Shown here: in pieces, positions 19,104-26,566 of the stretch | Position numbering within the stretch: position 1 is the first letter of the stretch | Layout: each line of letters begins with the position of its first letter | NCBI RefSeq assembly: GCF_033547095.1 | Contig: NZ_CP137852.1 | Location: 2,225,501 to 2,289,500 of the forward strand | Length of the DNA stretch: 64,000 bases | Origin: Sediminicoccus rosea | GTDB taxonomy: Bacteria; Pseudomonadota; Alphaproteobacteria; Acetobacterales; Acetobacteraceae | Direction of reading: 5' to 3' | The notes under the pieces: generated by a model | Databases searched by the model: none | What the model was told of the DNA's origin: nothing | Seen by the model: the letters and a program-made list of their open reading frames with translations, nothing else | Position numbers and translations under genes: made by a program

Positions 19104-20576
19104 ATGACGAGCCAAGCCTTCGACGAGATGGGGAAGGGCGCCTCCCTCCACCCCGCCTATGCCGCCATCGCCGATTGGCTCCGCGAGACGCCGCCCGCCG
19201 ACCTCGCCGCCAAGCGGGCCGAGGCCGAGGTGCTGTTCCGCCGCGTCGGCATCACCTTCGCCGTCTATGGCGAGGGCGGCGACCCCGAGCGCCTCATCCC
19301 CTTCGACATCATCCCCCGCATCCTGGCGCGGACGGAGTGGCAGACGCTCTCGGCCGGGCTCACCCAGCGGGTGCGCGCGCTCAATGCCTTCCTGGCCGAC
19401 ATCTACGGCAAGCAGGAGATCATCCGCGCCGGCCGCATTCCCGCCCACCTGATCCAGGGCAATGAGCAGTTCCGGCCTGAGATGCAGGGCTTCCTGCCGC
19501 CCGGCGGCATCTACACCCATATCGCGGGCATCGACCTGGTCCGCACCGGCCCCGACCAGTTCTACGTGCTGGAGGACAATGCCCGCACGCCATCCGGCGT
19601 CTCCTACATGCTGGAGAACCGCGAGGCGATGCTGCGCCTCTTTCCGCGGCTGATGGCGCGCCACCGCATCGCCCCGGTGAACCGCTACCCCGAGGACCTG
19701 CTGGCGACGCTGAAGGCGGCCGCGCCCGAGCGCGCGGGGCCCGACCCCACGGTGGTGATCCTCACCCCCGGCTCCTTCAACAGCGCCTATTACGAGCATT
19801 GCTTCCTGGCCGATGAGATGGGCGTGGAGGTGCTGGAAGGCCCCGACCTCTTCGTCGAGGACGACATCGTCTACATGCGGACCACGGCGGGGGCGAAGCG
19901 CGTGGACGTGATCTATCGCCGCATCGACGACGACTACCTGGACCCCAAGGCCTTCCGCCCCGACAGCATGCTGGGCGTGCCGGGGCTGATCGCGGCCTAC
20001 CGTGCGGGCAATGTCGCGCTGTGCAATGCGCCGGGCTGCGGCATCGCCGATGACAAGGCGATCTACCCCTATGTGCCGGCGATGATCCGTTTCTATCTCG
20101 GCGAGGAACCGCGTCTCGCCAATGTGCCCACGCTGCTCTGCGAGCGCGAGGAGGACCGCAAGGAGGTCCTTGCCAACCTCGACAAGCTGGTGGTGAAGCT
20201 GGCCCAGGGCTCGGGCGGCTACGGCATGCTGATCGGGCCGCATGCGACCCAGGCCGAGCGCGATGAATTCGCGGCCCGCATCCGCGCCAAGCCGCAGGAC
20301 TACATCGCGCAGCCCACGCTGGCGCTTTCCACCGTGCCGACGCTGGTGGAGCAGGGGATCGCGCCACGCCATGTGGACCTGCGCCCCTTCGTGCTCAGCA
20401 CCAAGGATGCGGTGCGGATCGTCCCCGGCGGGCTGACGCGGGTGGCGCTGCGCGAGGGTTCTCTCGTCGTGAATTCCAGCCAGGGTGGCGGCACCAAGGA
20501 CACCTGGGTGCTGGAGGCCGACCCCGCACCCTCGCAATCCCAATCGCAATCCATGGGGGGTGCCGCCGCATGCTGA
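19104..20576 (+). CDS. circularly permuted ATP-grasp type 2 family protein
   Basis: A 490-residue protein of the COG2308-type circularly permuted ATP-grasp family, thought to form peptide or amide bonds. Characteristic segments are GITFAVYG, RPEMQGFLPPGGIYTHIAGID, VLEDNARTPSGVSYMLENR, VDVIYRRIDDDYLDP and VKLAQGSGGYGMLIGPHA. The C terminus is a low-complexity QSQSQS tail encoded by short CAATC-like repeats. The stop overlaps the alpha-E gene by 7 bases. Together with alpha-E and Anbu genes this forms the known but functionally unresolved neighbourhood; a transglutaminase-like partner is missing here. Confidence 0.93.
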   Translation: MTSQAFDEMGKGASLHPAYAAIADWLRETPPADLAAKRAEAEVLFRRVGITFAVYGEGGDPERLIPFDIIPRILARTEWQTLSAGLTQRVRALNAFLADIYGKQEIIRAGRIPAHLIQGNEQFRPEMQGFLPPGGIYTHIAGIDLVRTGPDQFYVLEDNARTPSGVSYMLENREAMLRLFPRLMARHRIAPVNRYPEDLLATLKAAAPERAGPDPTVVILTPGSFNSAYYEHCFLADEMGVEVLEGPDLFVEDDIVYMRTTAGAKRVDVIYRRIDDDYLDPKAFRPDSMLGVPGLIAAYRAGNVALCNAPGCGIADDKAIYPYVPAMIRFYLGEEPRLANVPTLLCEREEDRKEVLANLDKLVVKLAQGSGGYGMLIGPHATQAERDEFAARIRAKPQDYIAQPTLALSTVPTLVEQGIAPRHVDLRPFVLSTKDAVRIVPGGLTRVALREGSLVVNSSQGGGTKDTWVLEADPAPSQSQSQSMGGAAAC

Positions 20577-21508
20577 GCCGCACCGCCGACAGCCTCTTCT
20601 GGCTCGGCCGCTACACCGAGCGCGCGGCCAATGTGGCGCGCGGCCTCTCCGTCGCCTCGCGCATGGCGGGGCTCACCGCCGAGCTCAACCATGAGGGCGA
20701 CGAGTGGCGCGCCCTCCTGGTTGCCGCCGGCTGCGAGCCCGGCTTCTTCCAGAAGCACCGGGAGGTGACCGAGGAGGCCGTGGTGGACTTCCTGGTCCGC
20801 GACCCCGACAACCCCTCGGGCATCATCTCCTGCTTCGCCGCCGCCCGGCACAATGCGCGCACCGTCCGCACCGCGCTGACGGTGGACATGTGGAGCGCGA
20901 TGTCGGACAGCTGGAATCATCTGCGCCGCATCGGCCCCGCGGATTTCCAGGGCGAGAAGCTGCCGGGCTTCCTCGAATGGGTGCGCGAGCGGGTGCTGCT
21001 GTTCAACGGCGCCTCGATGGACACCATGCTGCGCGGCGAGGCCTGGCTCTTCGTCCAGCTCGGCACCGCGCTGGAGCGCGCGGACAACACCGCCCGCCTG
21101 CTCGACGTGAAGCATGAGGTGCTGGAGAGCGCCGCGGAGAGCACCGTGGCGCATGGCCAGTGGCAGGCCGTGCTGCAATCCTTCTCGGCGCTGCGGGCCT
21201 ATCACTGGGTCTTCCGGGACCGGATCACGCCGGCCCGCATCGCGGAGCTGCTGATCCTCCGGCCCGAGCTGCCGCGCAGCCTCGTCGCCAGCTTCAACCG
21301 CGTCTGCGAGGTGCTGGACCTGATCGCGGCCGAGCAGGATGGGCGCCGTGGCGAGCCGCACCGCCTGGCGGAGGAGCTGCGCGCGCAGCTGCGCCAGGGC
21401 CGCATCGAGGACATCATGGAGGCGGGGCTGCACGAGTATCTCACCGCCATGATCATCAACACGGCCGAGCTCGGCGAGGCGGTCCAGGCCTTCTACATCC
21501 GCGCCTGA
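20570..21508 (+). CDS. alpha-E domain-containing protein (DUF403)
   Basis: A 312-residue, wholly helical protein of the alpha-E (COG2307) family. It opens with LSRTADSLFWLGRYTERAANVARGL, the diagnostic start of the family, and contains WNHLRR and LERADNTARLLDVK. The biochemical role is unknown; it regularly accompanies circularly permuted ATP-grasp and Anbu genes. Its start lies inside the 3' end of the ATP-grasp gene (7-base overlap) and it is followed after 36 bases by Anbu. Confidence 0.93.
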   Translation: MLSRTADSLFWLGRYTERAANVARGLSVASRMAGLTAELNHEGDEWRALLVAAGCEPGFFQKHREVTEEAVVDFLVRDPDNPSGIISCFAAARHNARTVRTALTVDMWSAMSDSWNHLRRIGPADFQGEKLPGFLEWVRERVLLFNGASMDTMLRGEAWLFVQLGTALERADNTARLLDVKHEVLESAAESTVAHGQWQAVLQSFSALRAYHWVFRDRITPARIAELLILRPELPRSLVASFNRVCEVLDLIAAEQDGRRGEPHRLAEELRAQLRQGRIEDIMEAGLHEYLTAMIINTAELGEAVQAFYIRA

Positions 21509-21544
21509 TCGGGCATCCTCCCCGCCTGATTCGGAGGGCGGGGA

Positions 21545-22279
21545 ATGACCTATTGCGTGGGGCTTTCGGTGAATGAGGGCATCGTCATGCTCTCCGACAC
21601 GCGAACCAATGCGGGCCTCGACAACATCTCGACCTTCTCCAAGATGTTCGCGGTCGAACAGCCGGGCGAGCGCGCGCTGGTTCTGATGACGGCCGGCAAC
21701 CTCGCCATCACCCAGGCGGTGGTCAATCACCTCCAGGCCGGCGTCTGGCACAATGGCGTGCAGCAGCGCCTGACCGACGTGCCGGACATGGTGAGCGCAG
21801 CCCAGCTCGTGGGCGCCGCCGTGCGGCTGGTCGCGCAGCAGGATGGGCCGGCGTTGGGCGCGCAAGGCCTCGGCTTCGATTGCAGCCTGCTGCTGGGCGG
21901 GCAGATCGCCGGCGGGCCGCAGCGCCTCTTCCTGATCTATTCCGCCGGGAACTTCATCGAGGCGACGGACGACACGCCCTTCCTGCAGATCGGCGAGCAC
22001 AAATACGGCAAGCCCATCCTGGACCGCGTGCTGACGCCGCAGACCTCGCTCGTCATGGGCGTGGCACTCACGCTGATCAGCATGGACAGCACGCTGCGCT
22101 CCAACCTCTCGGTCGGCATGCCGCTCGACATGGCGGTGATCCGCACGGGCGAATGCGCCATCGCCTCGCGCCGGCGCTTCACGGATGACGATCCCTACTA
22201 CCAGACCATCCGCAACGGGTGGTCGCAGGCCCTGCGCGATGCCTATCTGGCGCTGCCGCGGCCGGATTTCATTCCGTAA
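21545..22279 (+). CDS. Anbu-type proteasome-related protease subunit
   Basis: A 244-residue Ntn-hydrolase related to 20S proteasome beta subunits and HslV. Thr2 directly follows the initiator Met (MTYCVGLS), so Met removal would expose a Thr1 nucleophile; Asp18 (SDTRTNAG) and Lys33 (FSKMF) occupy the other active-site positions. No propeptide. Anbu subunits form open helical or ring assemblies. It is the third gene after ATP-grasp and alpha-E. A Shine-Dalgarno-like GGAGGGCGGGGA precedes the ATG. A strong palindrome follows the stop. Confidence 0.92.
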   Translation: MTYCVGLSVNEGIVMLSDTRTNAGLDNISTFSKMFAVEQPGERALVLMTAGNLAITQAVVNHLQAGVWHNGVQQRLTDVPDMVSAAQLVGAAVRLVAQQDGPALGAQGLGFDCSLLLGGQIAGGPQRLFLIYSAGNFIEATDDTPFLQIGEHKYGKPILDRVLTPQTSLVMGVALTLISMDSTLRSNLSVGMPLDMAVIRTGECAIASRRRFTDDDPYYQTIRNGWSQALRDAYLALPRPDFIP

Positions 22280-22289
22280 GGGCCGTTTT

Positions 22290-22312
22290 GCGAGAGGGGC
22301 TTGCCCTCTCGC
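22290..22312. terminator. GCGAGAGGG palindrome after anbu, candidate terminator/dispersed repeat
   Basis: Perfect 9-bp arms GCGAGAGGG/CCCTCTCGC around a 5-base loop, 11 bases after the Anbu stop, preceded by TTTT and followed by GTTGTCT. It lies between convergent genes. The same arm sequence recurs at 49701-49723 and, in variant form, at 31668-31696, so this is one copy of a repeat family. Confidence 0.6.
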
Positions 22313-22373
22313 GTTGTCTCCGCTGCGCGGCCAACCCCGCCAGGAAACAGAGTGTCCTGGGCCTTCGGCCGGC

Positions 22374-24530
22374 CTACGCGCGCGTCAGGTCCTGGCCGGC
22401 CAGCGGCAATTGCCGGACCCGCTTGCCGGTCGCCGCGAAGATCGCATTGCAGACGGCGGGCGCCAGCGGGGGCACGCCGGGCTCGCCCACGCCACCCAGC
22501 GGCTGGCCGCTGCGGATGATGTGGGTCTCCACCACCGGCGCCTCGCTGATGCGGGCGATGCGGTAGCTGTCGAAATTGCGCTGCTCGGCGCGCCCCTGCT
22601 TCAGCGTCACCGCCTCATGCTTCATGGCCGACAGCGCCCAGACCACGCTGCCCTGCATCTGCGCCGCCACCGTGTCGGGGTTGATCACGTCGCCGCAGTC
22701 ATAGGCGACCGTCACCTTGTGGACGGTGAGTTCGCCGCGCGTGATGGAGATCTCCGCCACTTCGGCGCAGAGGCTGCCATAGGCCTCCATGTAGGCGATG
22801 CCGCGATGGCGGCCGGGCGGCAGCGGCGTGCCCCAGCCGCCCTTCTCGGCCGCCAGGTTCAGCACGGCCAGCGCGCGCGCGTCATGCGCCAGCAACTCGC
22901 GGCGCAGCGTGAGCGGGTCCTTGTTCGCTGCGGCGGCGACCTCGTCCAGGAAGCTCTCGACGAAGAAGCCGTATTGCGAGGAGCCGACCGAGCGCCAGAG
23001 CCAGACCTTGGGCGGCAGGTCCACGCGCGCATATTCGGCGCGGAAGGCCTGGCCGAAGCGATAGCGCGTATCCGTCACGCTCTGCAGCGCGAAGGGGTCC
23101 ATGAAATTCGGGTTGCGGAAGAGCCAGGGCCGGTAGTCATACATGACCGAGCCACCGGCCCCGCGGATGTTGAAGCCGGTGACGCGGCCCGAGGCGTCGA
23201 GCGCCGCCTCCATCTTCGCGGCGAAGGCAGGGCGGTAATAGCCCTGCGCGAATTCGTCGGCGCGCGACCAGATCAGCTGTACGGGCCTGCCGAGCGCACG
23301 CGCCGCATGCGCGGCCTGCGCCACCACCTCCACATGCAGGCGCCGGCCGAAGCCGCCGCCGGCATAGGTGGTGTGCATCGTCACGTTCGCGGGCGGGATG
23401 TTCAGCGCGGCCGCGACGTCGCGCACGCACCAATCCTGGTGCTGGGTCGGTGCCCAGATTTCGGCGCGATCACCCGTGATGCGGACCGTCGCGTTCTCCG
23501 TCTCCATCGGCGCATGGGCGAGGTAGGGCACCTCATAGGTCGCGGAGACGACGCGCGCGGCGGCGGCGCGCACCGCCTCCCAGTCGCCGTCATTGCGCGG
23601 GCGCTGTGCCTGGGGCTGCTCCAGCGCGGCGCGCAGCCGGGCGGAGACGCCGGCGGAATCGAGATTGTCATGCGGCGTCGCCTTCCAGCGCACCACCAGC
23701 GCCTCGGCACCGCGCATCGCGGCCCAGGTGGTGGTGGCGGCGACGGCCAGGCCACGCGGAATGGGCACCACCTGCACCACGCCGGGGATGGCGAGGGCGG
23801 GTGCCGGGTCGAAGCTGTCCAGTTCCGCGCCGAAGACCTCGGGCAGGCGGGCGACGGCGAAGAGCATGCCGGGCAGGCGCACATCGACGCCATAGGTGGC
23901 CGCACCCCGCGTCTTGGCCGGGATGTCCGCGCGCGGCGCGTTGCTGCCGCTGACCCGCCGCTCGGAGGCCGGCTTCATCGCCGGCATTTCGGGCAGCGGC
24001 AGGCGGGCGGCGGCCTCGGCCAGCTCGCCGAAGGTGAGCGCGCGATTGCTGGCCGCATGCAGGACGCGGCCCTCCGCCACGCTCAGCGAATCCGCCGGCA
24101 CGCCCAGGCGCTGGGCGGCGGCCTGCACCAGCACGGTGCGCGCGGCGGCGGCACCCCGGCGCAGGCGTGGCGCCCATTGCCGGATGCCGAAGGAGGCGCC
24201 GGTATACATCTCGTTCACGCCGGCGAGCCGCAGCGCGGGCTCGGGCTGGCCGACGGTGACGGTCACCGCCTCGAGGGCGCAGCCCAGCTCATCGGCGATG
24301 ATCTGCGCATGCGCGGTATGGGTGCCCTGGCCGAGTTCGCTCGTCGTGGTGAAGAGGGTCACGCGGCCATCGGTGGCGATGCGGAGGAAGCCGCTCAGCG
24401 TGCCATTGCCGCCCGTGCCGGCGATCGTGGGCGGCGGCGGCGCCGCGGGCGCCTGGGCCAGGGCTGCATCGGCCATGAGGGGCACGAGCAGGGCGGATTG
24501 CAGCAGCGCGCGGCGGTCAAGCATGGCCAT
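22374..24530 (-). CDS. molybdenum hydroxylase large subunit (isoquinoline 1-oxidoreductase beta type), exported
   Basis: A 718-residue xanthine-oxidase-family subunit that carries the Mo-cytosine dinucleotide cofactor. The N terminus [19 protein letters not shown] looks like a Tat signal, so the enzyme probably acts in the periplasm. Mo-site motifs visible include TTSELGQGTHTAHAQIIADEL, YAGGGFGRRLH, and the C-terminal GGVGEPGVPPLAPAV with the catalytic glutamate. The ATG at 24530 overlaps the stop of the 2Fe-2S subunit (TGATG). No FAD-binding middle subunit is encoded nearby, as in the two-subunit isoquinoline type. Substrate unknown. Confidence 0.93.
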   Translation of the reverse strand: MAMLDRRALLQSALLVPLMADAALAQAPAAPPPPTIAGTGGNGTLSGFLRIATDGRVTLFTTTSELGQGTHTAHAQIIADELGCALEAVTVTVGQPEPALRLAGVNEMYTGASFGIRQWAPRLRRGAAAARTVLVQAAAQRLGVPADSLSVAEGRVLHAASNRALTFGELAEAAARLPLPEMPAMKPASERRVSGSNAPRADIPAKTRGAATYGVDVRLPGMLFAVARLPEVFGAELDSFDPAPALAIPGVVQVVPIPRGLAVAATTTWAAMRGAEALVVRWKATPHDNLDSAGVSARLRAALEQPQAQRPRNDGDWEAVRAAAARVVSATYEVPYLAHAPMETENATVRITGDRAEIWAPTQHQDWCVRDVAAALNIPPANVTMHTTYAGGGFGRRLHVEVVAQAAHAARALGRPVQLIWSRADEFAQGYYRPAFAAKMEAALDASGRVTGFNIRGAGGSVMYDYRPWLFRNPNFMDPFALQSVTDTRYRFGQAFRAEYARVDLPPKVWLWRSVGSSQYGFFVESFLDEVAAAANKDPLTLRRELLAHDARALAVLNLAAEKGGWGTPLPPGRHRGIAYMEAYGSLCAEVAEISITRGELTVHKVTVAYDCGDVINPDTVAAQMQGSVVWALSAMKHEAVTLKQGRAEQRNFDSYRIARISEAPVVETHIIRSGQPLGGVGEPGVPPLAPAVCNAIFAATGKRVRQLPLAGQDLTRA

Positions 24531-24991
24531 CACCCTTGCCCCCCCGCCTGCGCCGCCTGGTGAACGGCGGCGCGGATGCGCTGATAGGTGCCGCAGCGGC
24601 AGATATGGCCCTCCAGCGCCGCATCGATCTCGGCGTCGGTCGGGCGGGGCGTCTCGCGCAGAAGGGCGGCGGCGGCCATGATCTGGCCGGACTGGCAATA
24701 GCCGCATTGCGGCACCTGCTGCGCGATCCAGGCGAGCTGCACGGGATGGCGCCCCTCGGGGTGCAGGCCCTCGATGGTGGTGATGCGCTTGCCGGCCGCG
24801 TCCGCCAGCGTGGTCTGGCAGGCGCGGGCGGGCTGGCCGTCCAGGTGGATGGTGCAGGCGCCGCATTGCGCGATGCCGCAGCCATATTTCGTGCCGGTGA
24901 GGTTCAGGATGTCGCGCAGGGCCCAGAGCAGGGGCATGTCGGGCGCGGCGTCGAGGCGACGCGCCTGCCCGTTGATGGTCAGCTCGATCAT
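24530..24991 (-). CDS. 2Fe-2S small subunit of molybdenum hydroxylase (IorA-like)
   Basis: A 153-residue protein with the plant-type 2Fe-2S cluster motif ([17 protein letters not shown]) and the second helical-domain cluster (CGYCQSG ... [12 protein letters not shown]). It passes electrons from the Mo subunit encoded directly downstream. The start at 24991 has AGGGAGA about 6 bases upstream; an open extension upstream runs through the divergent promoter region and lacks homology. It is divergent from the Bug binding-protein gene. Confidence 0.95.
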   Translation of the reverse strand: MIELTINGQARRLDAAPDMPLLWALRDILNLTGTKYGCGIAQCGACTIHLDGQPARACQTTLADAAGKRITTIEGLHPEGRHPVQLAWIAQQVPQCGYCQSGQIMAAAALLRETPRPTDAEIDAALEGHICRCGTYQRIRAAVHQAAQAGGQG

Positions 24992-25056
24992 CACGTTCTC
25001 CCTGAATGGCTGTTTGATTGCCTTGGTGAAATCTATGACGGCGACAGCTTGCGCGT

Positions 25057-25071
25057 GCAAGTCCCACTTGC
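25057..25071. promoter_or_regulatory. inverted repeat in divergent promoter region
   Basis: GCAAGT-CCC-ACTTGC, a perfect 6-bp inverted repeat, with a further CTTGC arm at 25048-25052 that could pair with the first arm instead. It lies between the divergent IorA-like gene and the Bug gene, about 45 bases before the latter. It may be an operator or an alternating hairpin; no regulator gene is adjacent. Confidence 0.4.
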
Positions 25072-25116
25072 GGGGTCGGGGACCGCGGGCGATGTAGCGA
25101 GGAGGGAGAAACCGCC

Positions 25117-26091
25117 ATGCTGAACCGCCGCCCATTCCTGCTTGCCGCGCCCGCATTGCTCATGGCCGGCGGCGCCGCCGCGCAGGGAACGACGCCGCCC
25201 TGGCCGCAGCGCCCGGTGCGGATCATCGTGCCCTTCGGCCTTGGCGGCTCGGCCGATGTCGCGGCGCGCTTCCTGGCGGAGCCGCTCGCCGCCGCCTTCG
25301 GCCAGCCCTTCATCGTCGAGAACCGGCCCGGCGCGGGGGCCACCATCGGCACCGACCAGGTGGTGAAGTCCGCGCCCGATGGCCAGACGCTGCTGCTGAT
25401 GAGCAACACGCACACGGCGAACGAGACGCTGCTGCCGAACCGCCCTTATGTGCTGATGCGCGACCTCGCGCCCGTCGCCGCCATCAACGTGGCCTATCAC
25501 GCGCTGGTGGTGCATCCCTCGATCCCGGCGACGAATGTGCCGGAGCTGATCGCGCTGCTGAAGGCCAATCCGGGGCGCTACGATTATGCCAGCAGCGGGC
25601 CGGGCACGCCCTATCACATCGCGGGCGAGGTGTTCCGCGCCATGGCCGATGTGCAGATGCAGCACATCCCCTTCCGTGGCTCGAACGAGGCGCGCACCGC
25701 CGTGATTTCCGGCCAGGTGCCCATCATGTTCGACGCGATCCCGACGATGCGCGAGCAGATCGCCGCCGGGCGCGTGCGTGGCCTCGCCACCAGCGGCCCC
25801 CAGCGCAACCCGCTGCTGCCCGAGCTGCCGGCGGTGGCCGAGACGCTGCCGGGCTACGAGGCCTCGATCTGGCTCGGGCTGATGGCACCCACCGGGACGC
25901 CGCGCGCCGTCGTGGACCGGTTGAATGCCGAGGTGAACCGCATCCTCGAACGCCCCGAGACGCGCGAGCGCCAGGCGGCGGCGGGCGCGCAACCGCTGCC
26001 CATGTCGGTCGAGGATTTCGGCAACTTCGTCACGCGCGACATCGAGCGGCAGCGGGAATGGATCCGCATGGCGCGGATCACGCCGGGTTGA
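25117..26091 (+). CDS. Bug family (TctC) tripartite tricarboxylate transporter substrate-binding protein
   Basis: A 324-residue periplasmic binding protein. The N-terminal [23 protein letters not shown] is a signal peptide with a Tat-like RR. Family signatures are [42 protein letters not shown], the helix-turn [16 protein letters not shown] and [11 protein letters not shown]. Bug proteins bind carboxylic acids, often aromatic. No TctA/TctB membrane genes are nearby, so this is an orphan binding protein as is common for Bug paralogues. AGGAGGGAGAA precedes the ATG. It sits between two molybdenum hydroxylase gene pairs. Confidence 0.95.
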   Translation: MLNRRPFLLAAPALLMAGGAAAQGTTPPWPQRPVRIIVPFGLGGSADVAARFLAEPLAAAFGQPFIVENRPGAGATIGTDQVVKSAPDGQTLLLMSNTHTANETLLPNRPYVLMRDLAPVAAINVAYHALVVHPSIPATNVPELIALLKANPGRYDYASSGPGTPYHIAGEVFRAMADVQMQHIPFRGSNEARTAVISGQVPIMFDAIPTMREQIAAGRVRGLATSGPQRNPLLPELPAVAETLPGYEASIWLGLMAPTGTPRAVVDRLNAEVNRILERPETRERQAAAGAQPLPMSVEDFGNFVTRDIERQREWIRMARITPG

Positions 26092-26110
26092 TCCGGAGGA
26101 TCACGGGCGG

Positions 26111-26566
26111 ATGATCCGCTTCACGCTGAACGGCGCCGCGGTCGCGCATCCCGGCGGCATGAGCCTGCTGCATGCGCTGCGCGGCGACTTTCTGCTGAAC
26201 GGCCCGCGCTTCGGCTGCGGCGCCGAGGCCTGCGGCGCCTGCCATGTGCTGCTGGAGGGGCGCTCGGTGCCTGCCTGTACGCTGCCGGTCGAGGCGGTGG
26301 CGGGCCGTGCGGTGACGACGCTGGAGGGGCTGGGCACGCGCGCCGCGCCGCATCCCCTGCAGCGCGCCTTCCTGGAGGAGCAGGCGGGGCAATGCGGCTT
26401 CTGCCTGTCCGGCATCATCGTCACGGCCGCGGCCTTCCTGCGCGAGAATCCGACGCCGGATGAGGAGGCGCTGCGCGTGGCGCTGGAGGGGCATCTCTGC
26501 CGCTGCGGCAGCCACAACCGCATCCTCCGCGCCATCCTGCGCGCTGCCCGGGAGATGCGCGCATGA
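26111..26566 (+). CDS. 2Fe-2S small subunit of a second molybdenum hydroxylase
   Basis: A 151-residue protein with both 2Fe-2S motifs: FGCGAEACGACHVLLEG in the plant-type domain, and CGFCLSG plus GHLCRCGSHNRI in the helical domain. It resembles nicotinate dehydrogenase subunit A. It starts 19 bases after the Bug gene and overlaps the large-subunit gene by 4 bases. No signal peptide. Electron acceptor unknown. Confidence 0.95.
   Translation: MIRFTLNGAAVAHPGGMSLLHALRGDFLLNGPRFGCGAEACGACHVLLEGRSVPACTLPVEAVAGRAVTTLEGLGTRAAPHPLQRAFLEEQAGQCGFCLSGIIVTAAAFLRENPTPDEEALRVALEGHLCRCGSHNRILRAILRAAREMRA

Noticed and set aside
22185-24563. 792-residue open frame on the plus strand opposite the exported Mo hydroxylase gene
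   Set aside because: It is antisense to a gene with clear Mo-cofactor motifs, has low-complexity Gly/Arg/His-rich translation and no recognisable domain; long antisense frames are expected at this GC content.
24531-25415. Possible 1013-residue fusion extending the exported Mo subunit upstream
   Set aside because: The frame is open only because of GC bias; the extension covers the 2Fe-2S subunit gene in another frame, and the Tat signal marks the true start at 24530.
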